A DNA stretch of 64,000 bases from Bifidobacteriaceae bacterium (GCA_031270825.1 JAISXH010000038.1:29139-93138); one strand, 5' to 3'; positions 39,455 through 48,569 are shown, numbered from the stretch's first letter. Notes: generated by a model not told the origin, from the sequence alone. Numbers and translations are program-made.

Positions 39455-40188
39455 CGATAGTTGTGGACAACCCTGCCTTTGGGCAGGAAGAGGTCGCCTT
39501 TGCCGAAAAAGCCGCCGATGACGTCCGTGGGCTCGAGCAGGTAGGTCGGGTCGATCTCGGAGCGCTCGAAGGTCACCGAGGCGGGTCCGCCAAAGAAGTG
39601 GCCGGGCTGGGAGGTGAACCGTCCCTCGGTCAGCACCAGTTCTCTGATCGGTTCGCCTCCTTCCTCGGTCGCGGGGATGTACTTGAGCGAGAAGACGCCG
39701 TCTTTGCTCCAGGGGACATCGCCCAGGTCCGCTTCACGAGTCGGCACCACAAGGGCTTTCATGATCTGGTGGCCTAGCCGGTCGGTTTGGGCGAGCACGG
39801 CCTCCATGTCCCGGACAATTCGGATCGAACTGGCCATCTTCTTCTGGTAGCCCCAGATCTCGCGGCCCGCCACCACCGGGAGGTGGGAGTCAACGTAGAG
39901 GAAAGGCTCGTAATCGCCCTCCAGGCCGTCGTATTCGACCTGGACGTAGATCGCCGCCTCGCCGCTTTGGGACCCTTGGGTGGCGGCGAGTTCAAGGCGT
40001 GAATGCCAGACGATCACCACGTCGGTGCGGGGTTTGAGCGGTTCCGGTATGACGCGCTCGATGTTGGCCAGGTCGGTCCGGTAGACCACCAGATGGATTT
40101 CGGCGTCGCGCCAGATCAGGGGCGGCTCGCCGTACAGATCGCGCAGTATGGGGTTGGTGTATCCCCATTCGGCCACGGGCAGGTTCAT
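39451..40188 (-). CDS. Acetoacetate-decarboxylase-family protein
   Basis: 245 aa from ATG 40188, with GGAGGAGAAC just upstream. The family's lysine region is present: GREIWGYQKKMASSI, where one of the two Lys would form the Schiff base, and QVEYDG and GHFFGGPASV are typical. Members decarboxylate beta-keto acids or act on other keto substrates. Overlaps the nitroreductase stop by 4 bases, so it is translated with it. In this operon it may handle a keto-acid intermediate, which is not proven. Confidence 0.82.
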   Translation of the reverse strand: MNLPVAEWGYTNPILRDLYGEPPLIWRDAEIHLVVYRTDLANIERVIPEPLKPRTDVVIVWHSRLELAATQGSQSGEAAIYVQVEYDGLEGDYEPFLYVDSHLPVVAGREIWGYQKKMASSIRIVRDMEAVLAQTDRLGHQIMKALVVPTREADLGDVPWSKDGVFSLKYIPATEEGGEPIRELVLTEGRFTSQPGHFFGGPASVTFERSEIDPTYLLEPTDVIGGFFGKGDLFLPKGRVVHNYR

Positions 40189-41093
40189 CGGTTCTCCTCC
40201 TGGTGAGCTGACAGATAGCGCAGTGGAATGTCGGGTCGCGCCGGTGTGCGCGGAAAGCTCCAGCGGGGATAGCCGAAGATCACGGCCCCGTGGATGGATT
40301 CTCCTGGGCTCACGCCCAAGAATTGTTTGATCGGCGGCTCGTTGGCCACGATCATGAAGTAGCCGGCCCAGGCGGTGCCGATTCCCCTGGTCAGCGCCGC
40401 CAATTGGAAGTAGGCCAGATTCAGCAGGACGGCTGGCTCGCGTGGCGGGATGGAGGTGGAGCAGTAGGTGAACATGGCCTGGTGGCCGGTGCGGAAGACG
40501 CGGTCGATTCGGTTGGCGCGCCAGGCTGAGACGATTCGCGCGAACACCTTGCGGTCGAAGCTGTGGCAGGACGGGTCCTGGGCCAACTGCGCGAAGTAGG
40601 GGATGGACAGGTCGGTTAGTTGGTCGATGCGCTCCCGTCCTTCGACCACCACCGTCTTGAGGCCGCGGATGTTGTGGCCGGTCGGCGCGAAAGTCAGGAC
40701 CTGATGCACCAGGTGCTCGATCACATCGTGGCCGACTGGTTCGACTCGGTAGTCTCTGATGGTTCGGCGCGCTCGCACCAGCGAGTCGAACTGCTCCGGC
40801 GTTGGGAACGGTCCCGGCTCGGCGGGCTCCTGGTCCCCGGGCCGGGCGGGGAGCGGATCGATCCCGTAGTCGGCCAGTTCTTCGAGGAGCTCCGCGTCGG
40901 TGGGGGCCTCCAGGCTGATCGCGCCCGCCGGGCAGGCCGCCACGCACTGGCCGCAGTGGATGCAGACCTCGGCATTGGTTTCGTCAGCGCCGGCGATGCC
41001 GTTTTCGCCGCATACGATCACACCCATCGGGCAGGCGATTTGGCAACGTCCGCAGCCTATGCACGCCCGCTCTTCGACAACCAACTGGCTCAC
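40185..41093 (-). CDS. Ferredoxin-domain nitroreductase-family protein
   Basis: 302 aa. Two [4Fe-4S] motifs at the N-terminus: CIGCGRCQIACP (C11, C14, C17, C21) and CIHCGQCVAACP (C44, C47, C50, C54). The rest is a flavin nitroreductase domain with RRTIRDY, FAPTGHNIRG and GTAWAGYFMI. Ferredoxin-fused nitroreductases are FMN enzymes that probably take electrons from an Fe-S chain. It heads the minus operon that contains the ADC-like, DeoC-like, UxuA and SDR genes, with a candidate operator 29 bases upstream. Substrate unknown. Confidence 0.85.
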   Translation of the reverse strand: MSQLVVEERACIGCGRCQIACPMGVIVCGENGIAGADETNAEVCIHCGQCVAACPAGAISLEAPTDAELLEELADYGIDPLPARPGDQEPAEPGPFPTPEQFDSLVRARRTIRDYRVEPVGHDVIEHLVHQVLTFAPTGHNIRGLKTVVVEGRERIDQLTDLSIPYFAQLAQDPSCHSFDRKVFARIVSAWRANRIDRVFRTGHQAMFTYCSTSIPPREPAVLLNLAYFQLAALTRGIGTAWAGYFMIVANEPPIKQFLGVSPGESIHGAVIFGYPRWSFPRTPARPDIPLRYLSAHQEENR

Positions 41094-41121
41094 TGGGATT
41101 CCTCCCGCATCCTTGCGGTGC

Positions 41122-41137
41122 GTTCATATAGAAGAAC
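41122..41137. promoter_or_regulatory. Candidate IclR operator 1 (divergent nitroreductase operon / FGGY kinase)
   Basis: GTTCATATAGAAGAAC, i.e. GTTC-N8-GAAC, between two divergent transcripts. The same half-sites and spacing occur at 44553-44568 and 51085-51100. The region is also AT-rich (CTATACTTGATCGTATCAT just to the right), fitting a promoter. Confidence 0.6.
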
Positions 41138-41213
41138 ACTGTTGCTATACTTGATCGTATCATTGTGGGGTAGTAGCGTCAACGAATCGGGGGGCGCCAG
41201 GGGAGAGGGAACA

Positions 41214-42710
41214 ATGCCAAAGGAGGCTGTGCTAGCGCTCGATCTGGGCACGGGAGGTTGCAAAGCATCGCTCTGGGAAGCCGACGGCGCCTGCGTGGCC
41301 GAGGTCTTCCACCCCTACCCGACCCACCATCCTCGCCCCGGCTGGAGCGAACACGCCTGGGCGGACTGGAGATCGGCGGTCGCGAACTGCTGCCGCCAGG
41401 TCCTGGCCCAACAGGATGACCGGCCAGTGCTGGGCATGGCCGTGTCCGGACACTCACTGGGCATGGTCCTGCTCGATTCGGCCGGCCAGCCGCTGGAGCG
41501 AACAACCCCGATCTGGTCCGACACGCGGGCCGTGGCGGTGGCCGAGGCCGTCCTGAGGGACCTAGACGAACGCGAGTGGTACAGCCGCACCGGAAACGGC
41601 TTCTCGCCAGCCCTTTATCCCCTCTTCAAAGCCCGCTGGTACCAGGCCCACAGACCTGAGACCTGGCAGCGCTGCGCCACCATCATCGGCTCAAAAGACC
41701 TGGTCAACTACTGGTTGACGGGTCAGATCGGGACCGACTATTCGTACGCCTCCGGCAGCGGCGTCTTCGAACTGGAAACTGGCGACTACGCGGATGACCT
41801 AATGTGCGCGGGCGGCATCGGGCGTGGGCAACTGCCTGAGGCGGGCCCGTCCCAACGGCTGGTGGGCCGCGTGACCCAAGAGGCGGCGCGAGAGTTCGGC
41901 CTGCCGGCCGACCTGCCGGTGTTCGCCGGCGCGGTCGACAACGCCTCGATGGCGCTCGGCTCGCGGGGAACCGGCGAGGGCAGGGCTTATGCCTCGCTCG
42001 GATCGTCTAGCTGGATCACCGTGACCTCGCGGCGTCCGGTGCTTGACTTCGAGGCCCGGCCGTTCGTGTTCGCACACGCCCTGCCAGGGCATTTCGCCTC
42101 AGCGCTGTCCACTTTCAGCTCCGGCACATCGATGGAATGGCTCGGCGACCTGGTTCGGCCAGGGTCCACTTTGGAGGACCTGCTAGATCAAGGGGCGGCG
42201 CTGGCCGGGGACGGCGACCTACCGGTGGTCTGGCCGACCTTAAGCGGGGGAACCCCGCTCGAAGGCGGCTCGCGCGTGCGCGGCATGATCGCCGGGCTCG
42301 ATCTCAGCCACCGCGGTGCCGAATTGGCGCGCGCCATGATGGAGGGGATCGCCTTCAGCCTGGCTCGGAGTTGGGAACGGCTGAGCCGGCTGGCCGAGGT
42401 CAAGGGCGACTTGCTGATCTCCGGCGGCGGCTCACGCCATGCCGGCTGGAACCAGCTCTATGCCGACATCATTCAGCGGCCGCTGGTCACCAGCGGCGTG
42501 GGCCAGCAAGCAGCCGCGCTCGGGGCGGCGGCCATAGCGTACGTCGGCCTGGGGGAGTGGGCTTGGCACGATGCCGACAAGGCCCACGCCATCAGCGCCA
42601 CCTATCTGCCGGTGCGTCACCAGGCCTACCTGGCTAGACGCAGGGTGTTCGACCAACTGCAGTCCTTCGCGGCCGAGGTCGCCGCGGCGACTACGCAAGG
42701 GGACGGTTAG
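41214..42710 (+). CDS. FGGY-family carbohydrate kinase (xylulokinase/gluconokinase-like)
   Basis: 498 aa from ATG 41214 with GGGAGAGGGA upstream. Opens LALDLGTGGCKASLWEADG (phosphate-binding), then PGWSEHAWADW, IIGSKDLVNYWLTGQ, AVDNASMALGSRGTGEG with the catalytic Asp, and ISGGGSRHAGWNQLYADIIQ. Closest in layout to xylulokinases. The last five codons and the stop come from a GGGGACGGT repeat, so the natural C-terminus was probably altered. Converges with kdgK, stop regions overlapping by 4 bases. Sugar unknown. Confidence 0.87.
   Translation: MPKEAVLALDLGTGGCKASLWEADGACVAEVFHPYPTHHPRPGWSEHAWADWRSAVANCCRQVLAQQDDRPVLGMAVSGHSLGMVLLDSAGQPLERTTPIWSDTRAVAVAEAVLRDLDEREWYSRTGNGFSPALYPLFKARWYQAHRPETWQRCATIIGSKDLVNYWLTGQIGTDYSYASGSGVFELETGDYADDLMCAGGIGRGQLPEAGPSQRLVGRVTQEAAREFGLPADLPVFAGAVDNASMALGSRGTGEGRAYASLGSSSWITVTSRRPVLDFEARPFVFAHALPGHFASALSTFSSGTSMEWLGDLVRPGSTLEDLLDQGAALAGDGDLPVVWPTLSGGTPLEGGSRVRGMIAGLDLSHRGAELARAMMEGIAFSLARSWERLSRLAEVKGDLLISGGGSRHAGWNQLYADIIQRPLVTSGVGQQAAALGAAAIAYVGLGEWAWHDADKAHAISATYLPVRHQAYLARRRVFDQLQSFAAEVAAATTQGDG
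42692..42708 (+). repeat. GGGGACGGTGAT-family repeat fragment at the kinase stop codon
   Basis: CTACGCAAGGGGACGGTTAG matches the ACGCAAGGGGACGGT opening of the arrays at 4530 and 19493. The TAG that ends the FGGY kinase lies in it. Confidence 0.75.
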
Positions 42711-43816
42711 CGTCTGACTCGGGCGGTGCCGCCGGCGGCTAGGCGGAGGATCTCGTCTTTGGTCGCCATTGAGCCGTCGCCTGGGGTGGTCATCGCCAGG
42801 GCGCCGTGGGCGGCCCCGATCTCGACGGCATCGACCAGCGGCCGGCCGTCCATGAGGGCGTAAATCAGGCCCGAGGCGAACGAGTCGCCACCGCCGACGC
42901 GGTCATAGATCTCCAGGTCTTGGCGGGGCGTCGACTGGGCGAAGCCCTCGGTCCGGCTCCAGGCCACGGCCGCCCAATCATTACGGCTGGCGCTGTGGAC
43001 GGTCCGCAAGGTGACCGCCACCACCGAGACGTTGGGATAGCGTTCGGCCGCCGCCGCCAGCATCTCCTGGTAGGCCGCGACATCCAGCGAGCTGAGGTCA
43101 TGGGGGAGCCCGCGCACGGTCAATCCCAGGCCGGCGGTGAAGTCCTCTTCGTTGCCCAGCAGCACATCGACCTGGCTGGCGATCGAGTCGTTGACCGCCC
43201 GGGCGCGGGCGGCGCCGTTGGGCCCCGGCCACAGACTGGGCCGGAAATTGAGGTCGAAGGACGTGATGGTTCCGGCTGTGGCGGCGCCGGCCACGGCTGT
43301 GCGCGCCACCTCGGCGGCGGCCTCCGAGATGGCCGCGAAAATGCCGCCGGTGTGCAGCCAGCGCACACCGATGTCGTTGAAGAGCCGGTCCCAATCGAAA
43401 TCGGCCGGCGTCAACTGGGCGGCGGCGGTGTGGGAGCGGTCGGACACGCCGAGCGCCCCGCGCACGCCGAAGCCGCGCTCGGTGAAATTGAGCCCGTTCC
43501 GGGTGATCCCGGCCGCGCTGCGTTCCGGCAGCCAGACAATGTGCTCGGTGGAGACGCCGCCGGCCCGGACCAAACCCTCCACCAAGCGCCCGATCTCGTT
43601 GTCCGCCAGTGCTGTGACCACGGCGCTGCGGAGGCCGAAGCAGCAGGCCAGCGCGCGGGCGACGTTGTATTCGCCGCCGCCCTCCCAGACCTCGAAGACG
43701 CGCGCGGTCCTGATCCTCTTGTCCCCGGGATCGAGCCGGAGCATCACCTCGCCCAGGCTGACCAGGTCAAAGCCGCATTTGGCGGGGGCTTTGGGCCGGA
43801 CCGAAGGCGCCTTCAC
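42707..43816 (-). CDS. kdgK: 2-dehydro-3-deoxygluconate kinase (PfkB family)
   Basis: 369 aa from GTG 43816, which overlaps the eda stop (GTGA). PfkB fold with FDLVSLGEVMLRLDPGD, GGGEYNVARALA, LTPADFDWDRL and the catalytic end IYDRVGGGDSFASGLIY. KDG kinases show this GE-(V)-M opening. It phosphorylates KDG to KDPG, substrate of the aldolase encoded just before it. A longer upstream frame lies inside eda and is not used. The pair is divergent from the IclR gene. Confidence 0.88.
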   Translation of the reverse strand: MKAPSVRPKAPAKCGFDLVSLGEVMLRLDPGDKRIRTARVFEVWEGGGEYNVARALACCFGLRSAVVTALADNEIGRLVEGLVRAGGVSTEHIVWLPERSAAGITRNGLNFTERGFGVRGALGVSDRSHTAAAQLTPADFDWDRLFNDIGVRWLHTGGIFAAISEAAAEVARTAVAGAATAGTITSFDLNFRPSLWPGPNGAARARAVNDSIASQVDVLLGNEEDFTAGLGLTVRGLPHDLSSLDVAAYQEMLAAAAERYPNVSVVAVTLRTVHSASRNDWAAVAWSRTEGFAQSTPRQDLEIYDRVGGGDSFASGLIYALMDGRPLVDAVEIGAAHGALAMTTPGDGSMATKDEILRLAAGGTARVRR

Positions 43817-44445
43817 GGTTGCGCCCCGCTGGCGATCCTGATGGCTTCGCCCGCCAGCCTGGTGATCTCGGCGAACTTTCCTGACCGAACCAGCCCCGCC
43901 GGCGTGATCCACGAACCCCCCACGGCGGCGACTCCGCGCAGGGCCAAGTACTCAGAGGCGTTGGCGGGACCGATCCCGCCGGTCGGCACGAACTGGACGG
44001 CGGGGAAGGCGGCCGAGAGCGCCTTGACCGCGCCCTGCCCGCCCAGGACAGAGGCCGGGAACAACTTGACGACGTTCATTTCCAGGTCGACAGCCCTTAT
44101 GATTTCCGATGCCGTGGCCACGCCCGGCAGCAGCGGCAGGCCCAGGGCGGCGGCCCGGGCGACGACCGGCTCCGAGGTCCCGGGCGAGACCAAGAAACGG
44201 GCGCCCGCCTTGGCCGCTTGGTCCACCTGGGCCGCGCTGGTCACCGTGCCGGCGCCGACGACCAGACCGGGCAGATCGCGCAGTTGGTCGATGCCGTCTG
44301 CGGCGGCCTCGCTCCGGAAGGCCACCTCCATGACGGTGATCCCGCCGGCGAGAAGGGCCCGGGCGAGCGGAATCGCGTCTTCGGCTCGGTCCAGCACTAC
44401 CAGGGGGATAATCCTCTGACCGGGCAAAAGGTCCAAGATGTTCAT
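43813..44445 (-). CDS. eda: KDPG aldolase (2-dehydro-3-deoxyphosphogluconate aldolase)
   Basis: 210 aa. Class I aldolase: GGITVMEVAFRSE with the catalytic Glu, GAGTVTSAAQ, FLVSPGT and NVVKLFPASVLGG with the Schiff-base Lys, and VPTGGIG for phosphate binding. It splits KDPG to pyruvate and glyceraldehyde-3-phosphate, the last step of the Entner-Doudoroff branch. First in the eda-kdgK operon, with a candidate IclR operator at 44553-44568 between it and iclR. Confidence 0.9.
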   Translation of the reverse strand: MNILDLLPGQRIIPLVVLDRAEDAIPLARALLAGGITVMEVAFRSEAAADGIDQLRDLPGLVVGAGTVTSAAQVDQAAKAGARFLVSPGTSEPVVARAAALGLPLLPGVATASEIIRAVDLEMNVVKLFPASVLGGQGAVKALSAAFPAVQFVPTGGIGPANASEYLALRGVAAVGGSWITPAGLVRSGKFAEITRLAGEAIRIASGAQP

Positions 44446-44552
44446 TGTCTACCGCTCCTTCTTGGTGACTGTTCGCGAGCCCCGCCGCCGGTGGCCGCCG
44501 GTCGCCCGGGCGTGGCCCTGTGAGGCCACGCGGCGGTACGCTGGTGGGAGGC

Positions 44553-44568
44553 ATTCATAATTGTGAAC
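44553..44568. promoter_or_regulatory. Candidate IclR operator 2 (eda-kdgK / iclR divergent promoter)
   Basis: ATTCATAATTGTGAAC (RTTC-N8-GAAC), 45 bases before the IclR start and about 110 before eda. Placement suits both autoregulation and control of eda-kdgK. Confidence 0.62.
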
Positions 44569-44612
44569 GTTGGCCGGCATTCGCCGGCCGCTTTATTGAG
44601 GGGAGTCGTGGT

Positions 44613-45464
44613 ATGGCGGCGACAAGCCCGGCCGGTGCGCCGAGTGAGCCAAGCTCGCCGAGCGGGTCCAGCGCGCCCAGCGCGCCTGGTGCGGCCAGCG
44701 GAGCGGTCAAGTCCTGTCTGCGCACCCTGCAGGTGCTCGAGCTGCTGTCCTCCGCCGACGACGACTTCTCGATCGCCGACATGTCCCGCATTCTGGGCAT
44801 ACCGAAGAGCTCGCTGCACGGCTTGGTCCACACCATGTCCGACCGGGGATGGCTGGCCGCCGACCGCTCGGGGCTGCGCTTCCGGCTCGGCCTCAAGAAC
44901 GCCGTGGTGGCGATGTCCTTCTTGGATCGCGATCTGGTGGTGTCGCTGTCCAAGACGGCCCTTGACTCCTTGGCCGAGTTGACCGGCGAGACAGTTCATC
45001 TTGGCCGTCTTGACGGCGACGAGATCGTCTACTTGGCCAAACGCGAATCGACCCACGCCCTGCGCCTCTATTCGGCTGTCGGGCGCCGGCTCCCAGCCCA
45101 CGCCACCGCCCTGGGCAAAGCCGCGCTGGCGACGCTGCCGGAAGAACAAGTGCTGGCCACGCTGCCGGAGCGGCTGGTCCCCCTGACCCCCAACACGATC
45201 ACCGCGCGGGACCGCCTGATGGAGGATCTGGCCGAAACCCGGCAACGGGGCTACGCCGTCGACAACGGCGAGAACACCGAGGGCATCTCTTGTCTGGCCT
45301 TCGCCCTGCGGTCCGAGGCCGCCGAGCATTCCGCCATCAGCTGTTCGGTGCCCACGGTCAGGCTGACGCCCCAACGGGTCACATCCGTGCTGGAGGCGTT
45401 GTCCGCTGCCGCGGGCAAGATCGACGGTCTGCTGGCTCATGCTTCACGCCGTCAGATTGAGTGA
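44613..45464 (+). CDS. IclR-family transcription regulator
   Basis: 283 aa from ATG 44613 with GAGGGGAG upstream. After a Ser/Ala/Pro-rich leader of ~27 residues comes the winged helix (VKSCLRTLQVLELLSS, MSRILGIPKSSLHGLVHTM) and the IclR ligand domain (GETVHLGRLDGDEIVYL, HATALGKAALATL, YAVDNGENTEGISCLAF). IclR regulators such as KdgR control sugar-acid catabolism with KDG or KDPG as ligand, a fair guess here. Its stop overlaps the convergent alcohol dehydrogenase by 13 bases. Confidence 0.92.
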   Translation: MAATSPAGAPSEPSSPSGSSAPSAPGAASGAVKSCLRTLQVLELLSSADDDFSIADMSRILGIPKSSLHGLVHTMSDRGWLAADRSGLRFRLGLKNAVVAMSFLDRDLVVSLSKTALDSLAELTGETVHLGRLDGDEIVYLAKRESTHALRLYSAVGRRLPAHATALGKAALATLPEEQVLATLPERLVPLTPNTITARDRLMEDLAETRQRGYAVDNGENTEGISCLAFALRSEAAEHSAISCSVPTVRLTPQRVTSVLEALSAAAGKIDGLLAHASRRQIE

Positions 45465-46495
45465 GCGTCGATCACGGCGCGGTAGCGCACGTCCCCGGCG
45501 ACCACCCGATCGTAGGTGGCGTCGACCTGGTCGGCGGTGATCAATTCGATTTCCGGGGCGACGCCGTGGGCCGCGCAGAAGTCGAGCATCTCTTGGGTTA
45601 GGGCGATGCCGCCGATCAGCGAGCCGGCTATCTTGCGTCGCCGCGTGGTCAGCGGGGAGATGCTGACAGACTGCGGTCCCGGCGGCATGCCGACGAACAC
45701 CAGCGTGCCGTTGGTCCCGAGCAGACCCAGCAGTGTGTCGATTTCGCCGGTGGCGCTGACTGTGGAGATCAACAGGTCGAAGCTGAGCGCCAACTCCGTG
45801 AAGGTCTTGGGGTCGCTGGTGGCACGGTAGGCCTGGGCCCCGAACTGAAGGCCATCCGCCTGCTTGGCCAGGGTTCGGCTCAAGACCGTGACCTCGGCGC
45901 CTAGAGCGCTGGCCAGCTTGACCCCCATATGGCCCAGGCCGCCCATGCCGACGATTCCGACCCTGACGCCGGGGCCGGCGCCCCACTCCTTGAGCGGAGC
46001 GTACAAGGTGATGCCGGCGCAGAGCAGGGGAGCGGCGTGCGCCAGATCAAGGGCGTCCGGGATCTTCAAGACATAATCTTGGCCCACCACGATCTCGGCG
46101 GAGTAGCCGCCCAGAGTGGGATCGCCCTGGTAATCGCGGGAGTTGTAGGTGAACACCGCCCCCTTGTCGCAGTGTTGCTCCTGGCCAGCCAAGCAGTACT
46201 GGCAGGCGCCGCAGGAATCGACATAGCAGCCGACTCCGACCCGGTCGCCAAGAGCGTGCTTTTGAACCGCGCTGCCGACCGCGGTCACGGTGCCCGCGAT
46301 CTCATGGCCCGGCACCAGCGGATAGATCGTCTCGCCCCATTCGGCTCGGGCCGTGTGGATGTCGGAGTGGCAGACGCCTGAATACTCGATGGCGATCACC
46401 ACGTCAGCAGGGCCCGGTTCGCGCCGATCTATGGTCCCGGCGGCGAAGGGGGCCTTCGGCCCCGGGGTGATGAGGGCCTTGACGGTGTGTGGCAT
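45452..46495 (-). CDS. Zinc-dependent alcohol dehydrogenase (MDR family)
   Basis: 347 aa from ATG 46495 with AAAGGAACCCC upstream. CHSDIH and PLVPGHEIAGTV provide the catalytic zinc ligands, CYVDSCGACQYCLAGQEQHC the structural zinc Cys set, and GIVGMGGLGHMGVKLA the Rossmann motif. It resembles the AdhC/YahK class that reduces aldehydes with NADPH. Last gene of the importer-enolase operon, 43 bases after the dehydratase gene. Probable role: oxidation or reduction of a sugar or sugar-acid intermediate. Confidence 0.88.
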   Translation of the reverse strand: MPHTVKALITPGPKAPFAAGTIDRREPGPADVVIAIEYSGVCHSDIHTARAEWGETIYPLVPGHEIAGTVTAVGSAVQKHALGDRVGVGCYVDSCGACQYCLAGQEQHCDKGAVFTYNSRDYQGDPTLGGYSAEIVVGQDYVLKIPDALDLAHAAPLLCAGITLYAPLKEWGAGPGVRVGIVGMGGLGHMGVKLASALGAEVTVLSRTLAKQADGLQFGAQAYRATSDPKTFTELALSFDLLISTVSATGEIDTLLGLLGTNGTLVFVGMPPGPQSVSISPLTTRRRKIAGSLIGGIALTQEMLDFCAAHGVAPEIELITADQVDATYDRVVAGDVRYRAVIDAHSI

Positions 46496-46538
46496 GGGGT
46501 TCCTTTCGTTGTTCGATGGCCGGTCGGATGATAGCGGG

Positions 46539-47732
46539 TCAATCGAAGAAGCCTTCATCTCCTTGGGCCAGATGGGGGCCTGCCACGTCTGGATCGAGGC
46601 GCACTCCCAGGCCGGGGGCGTCCCAGACGGGCACGAAGCCATCGCGGACCAGCGGATCCGGCAGGCCGACAACGGCCTGGCGCCACCAGTCCTCGTCCGC
46701 CACGGGATACTCGAAGGCGATCAGATTGTCCGGCAGCGTCGCGCTGACCTGGACCAACGCCGCCAATCCAAGCAGGCCGTTGAGATAGCCGTGCGGAGCG
46801 ACCATGATCCCGTGGGCATCGGCCAGCTCGGCGATCCACTTCAATTCGGACAACCCGCCCACATCGGCCGGGTCGGGCCCTATAACCCTGACGGCATCGT
46901 GCTCAATTAAGTCCAAAAAGCTGTTACGCAAGTAGATCTGCTCGCCGGTGTGGACGGGCGTGGTGGTCGAACGGGTCAACTCGCGATACTGGCGCGCGTC
47001 GGTCCACGGCACATAGTCGCCGGCGATCAGGTCCTCGGCCCAAAGCAAGTTGTACGGCTCGAGCGCCCTGAGCACCCGGATGGCGTCCGCCAGCATCCAC
47101 CCCGGGCCCATGTCCAAGGCCAGATCAACCCGGTCACCCAGGACCTCCTTCATGGCCGCGACGCACTCCACCACATGGCTGATGGCCCGGGGGCCGGCCG
47201 GCCCCCGGTTCGGCCACCACGGTCCCGGGCCGCGCCGGCCGGCCAGGGCGCGGGACGCGAAATCGCCGGCCTGGGGGCCGTGGAAGCCGCCGGTCTCCTT
47301 GACAATGGTGAAACCCTCCGGGGAATTCATCATGATCGCCGCCGACTTGGCGAACGCCTCGGGAGTGTCCTGGTCGGTGACCCAGCGCCGTCCGCCGTTG
47401 TAAACCCGCACGCGGTCCCGCAGCTTGCCGCCCAACAGCCGGTGAACCGGCAGGCCAGCCGCTTTGCCGGCCAAGTCCCAGAGGGCGATTTCGATCGCCG
47501 AGGCGGCCGCGCCCCAAGGTTTGAAGCCGCCGAAGCGCCGGATGCGGCGCATGCAGGCGGCCACATTGGTGGCGTCCTGGCCGATCAGCTGCTCGCGGTA
47601 AACCGGCATCAAACCCCTGACGAAGGCCTTGCCTGGCTCTAGCTGGGCCAGTCCGTCCAGCCCCTCTTCCGCCACCACACGCACCACCGGAGCGTTGCCC
47701 AGGAGGGCGAACTTGATGTCCTTGATGAGCAT
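46539..47732 (-). CDS. Enolase-superfamily (mandelate racemase/galactonate dehydratase-like) sugar-acid dehydratase
   Basis: 397 aa. N-terminal capping domain, then barrel with WDLAGKAAGLPVHRLLGG, LALDMGPGWM (first metal Asp), LLWAEDLI (Glu), PVHTGEQIY (Glu) and MVAPHGYLNGL. In galactonate dehydratase the first metal Asp is followed two residues on by a catalytic His; here that position is Gly, and the usual K-x-K reads VKET. So the active site differs and the substrate cannot be named. It follows the importer genes by 3 bases, hence a dehydratase for the imported acid is likely. Confidence 0.83.
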   Translation of the reverse strand: MLIKDIKFALLGNAPVVRVVAEEGLDGLAQLEPGKAFVRGLMPVYREQLIGQDATNVAACMRRIRRFGGFKPWGAAASAIEIALWDLAGKAAGLPVHRLLGGKLRDRVRVYNGGRRWVTDQDTPEAFAKSAAIMMNSPEGFTIVKETGGFHGPQAGDFASRALAGRRGPGPWWPNRGPAGPRAISHVVECVAAMKEVLGDRVDLALDMGPGWMLADAIRVLRALEPYNLLWAEDLIAGDYVPWTDARQYRELTRSTTTPVHTGEQIYLRNSFLDLIEHDAVRVIGPDPADVGGLSELKWIAELADAHGIMVAPHGYLNGLLGLAALVQVSATLPDNLIAFEYPVADEDWWRQAVVGLPDPLVRDGFVPVWDAPGLGVRLDPDVAGPHLAQGDEGFFD

Positions 47733-47735
47733 GAT

Positions 47736-48569
47736 TCAGCCTTTCACGCTGCCCGCGGTCATTCCGGTGACCACATAGCGCTGGACGATCAGGTAGAAGA
47801 CCACCGCCGGGATGGTGTACATCAAGGCGGCGGACATCATCGCGTGCACCGAAGTGGCCTGCTCCCCGACAAAGTTGGCGATCCCGACCGAGGCGGGGAA
47901 TTTGTCGTCGGTGAAAATGAAAGTGACCGCGAAAACGAACTCATTCCAACCGTGGAAGAAGGCGATCACGGCCGCCGCCGCGATGGTCGGGGCGATCAGC
48001 GGCAGGTTGATCCGCAGCAGGGTGCGCCAAGGGCCGCAGCCGTCGACGCGGGCCGCCTCATCGAGTTCTCGGGGCGTCCCATCGATGCCGTTCTTGATCA
48101 GCAGACAGACCACCGGCAGCACAAACGCGGCGTTGACCATGATCAGGCCTAAACGGCTGTCCAACAGATTCAGATTCCTGAAGATGCCGAACAAAGGCAC
48201 CACCAGCAGGGCCTCCGGCAGCATCTGCGTCATCAACAGGGCGACCCCGGCCAGGCCTTTGCCCCGGAAGCGGAAGCGCGACAGCGCGTAGCCCAGGGGG
48301 ATGGCCAGGACCAAGGCCAACGCGGCCGTGCCGAGGGCGATGATGGCCGAATTCCACAGCCACAGCATCACGCCCTTGTCGGAGAACGTCTCGCCGAAGA
48401 CTGAGAATTCGCCCAGGTCCGGGAAGAAGGACAGTTTGGAACTGAACAATTTCGCGTTCGGGGTGGTGGCCGTGACCAGCATCCAGTAGATCGGGAACAC
48501 CGCCAGGCCGAGGACCACCAAGATGGCCAGAAGCCTGGCGGTCAATCCCAATCTGAGACGACGTCTCAT
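47736..48569 (-). CDS. Carbohydrate ABC transporter permease (MalG type)
   Basis: 277 aa from ATG 48569 (an upstream in-frame region lies in the partner gene). Six helices, with the EAA loop ELDEAARVDGCGPWRTLLRINLPL and an end in YVVTGMTAGSVKG typical of MalG-type permeases. It forms the membrane channel with the gene before it, overlapping by 4 bases. No ATPase gene is present in the operon, so a shared MsmK-type ATPase elsewhere must energise it. Confidence 0.92.
   Translation of the reverse strand: MRRRLRLGLTARLLAILVVLGLAVFPIYWMLVTATTPNAKLFSSKLSFFPDLGEFSVFGETFSDKGVMLWLWNSAIIALGTAALALVLAIPLGYALSRFRFRGKGLAGVALLMTQMLPEALLVVPLFGIFRNLNLLDSRLGLIMVNAAFVLPVVCLLIKNGIDGTPRELDEAARVDGCGPWRTLLRINLPLIAPTIAAAAVIAFFHGWNEFVFAVTFIFTDDKFPASVGIANFVGEQATSVHAMMSAALMYTIPAVVFYLIVQRYVVTGMTAGSVKG

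Noticed and set aside
42806..44419. Plus-strand 537-codon frame across kdgK and eda
   Set aside because: Antisense shadow of two clear enzymes; composition is unlike a real protein.
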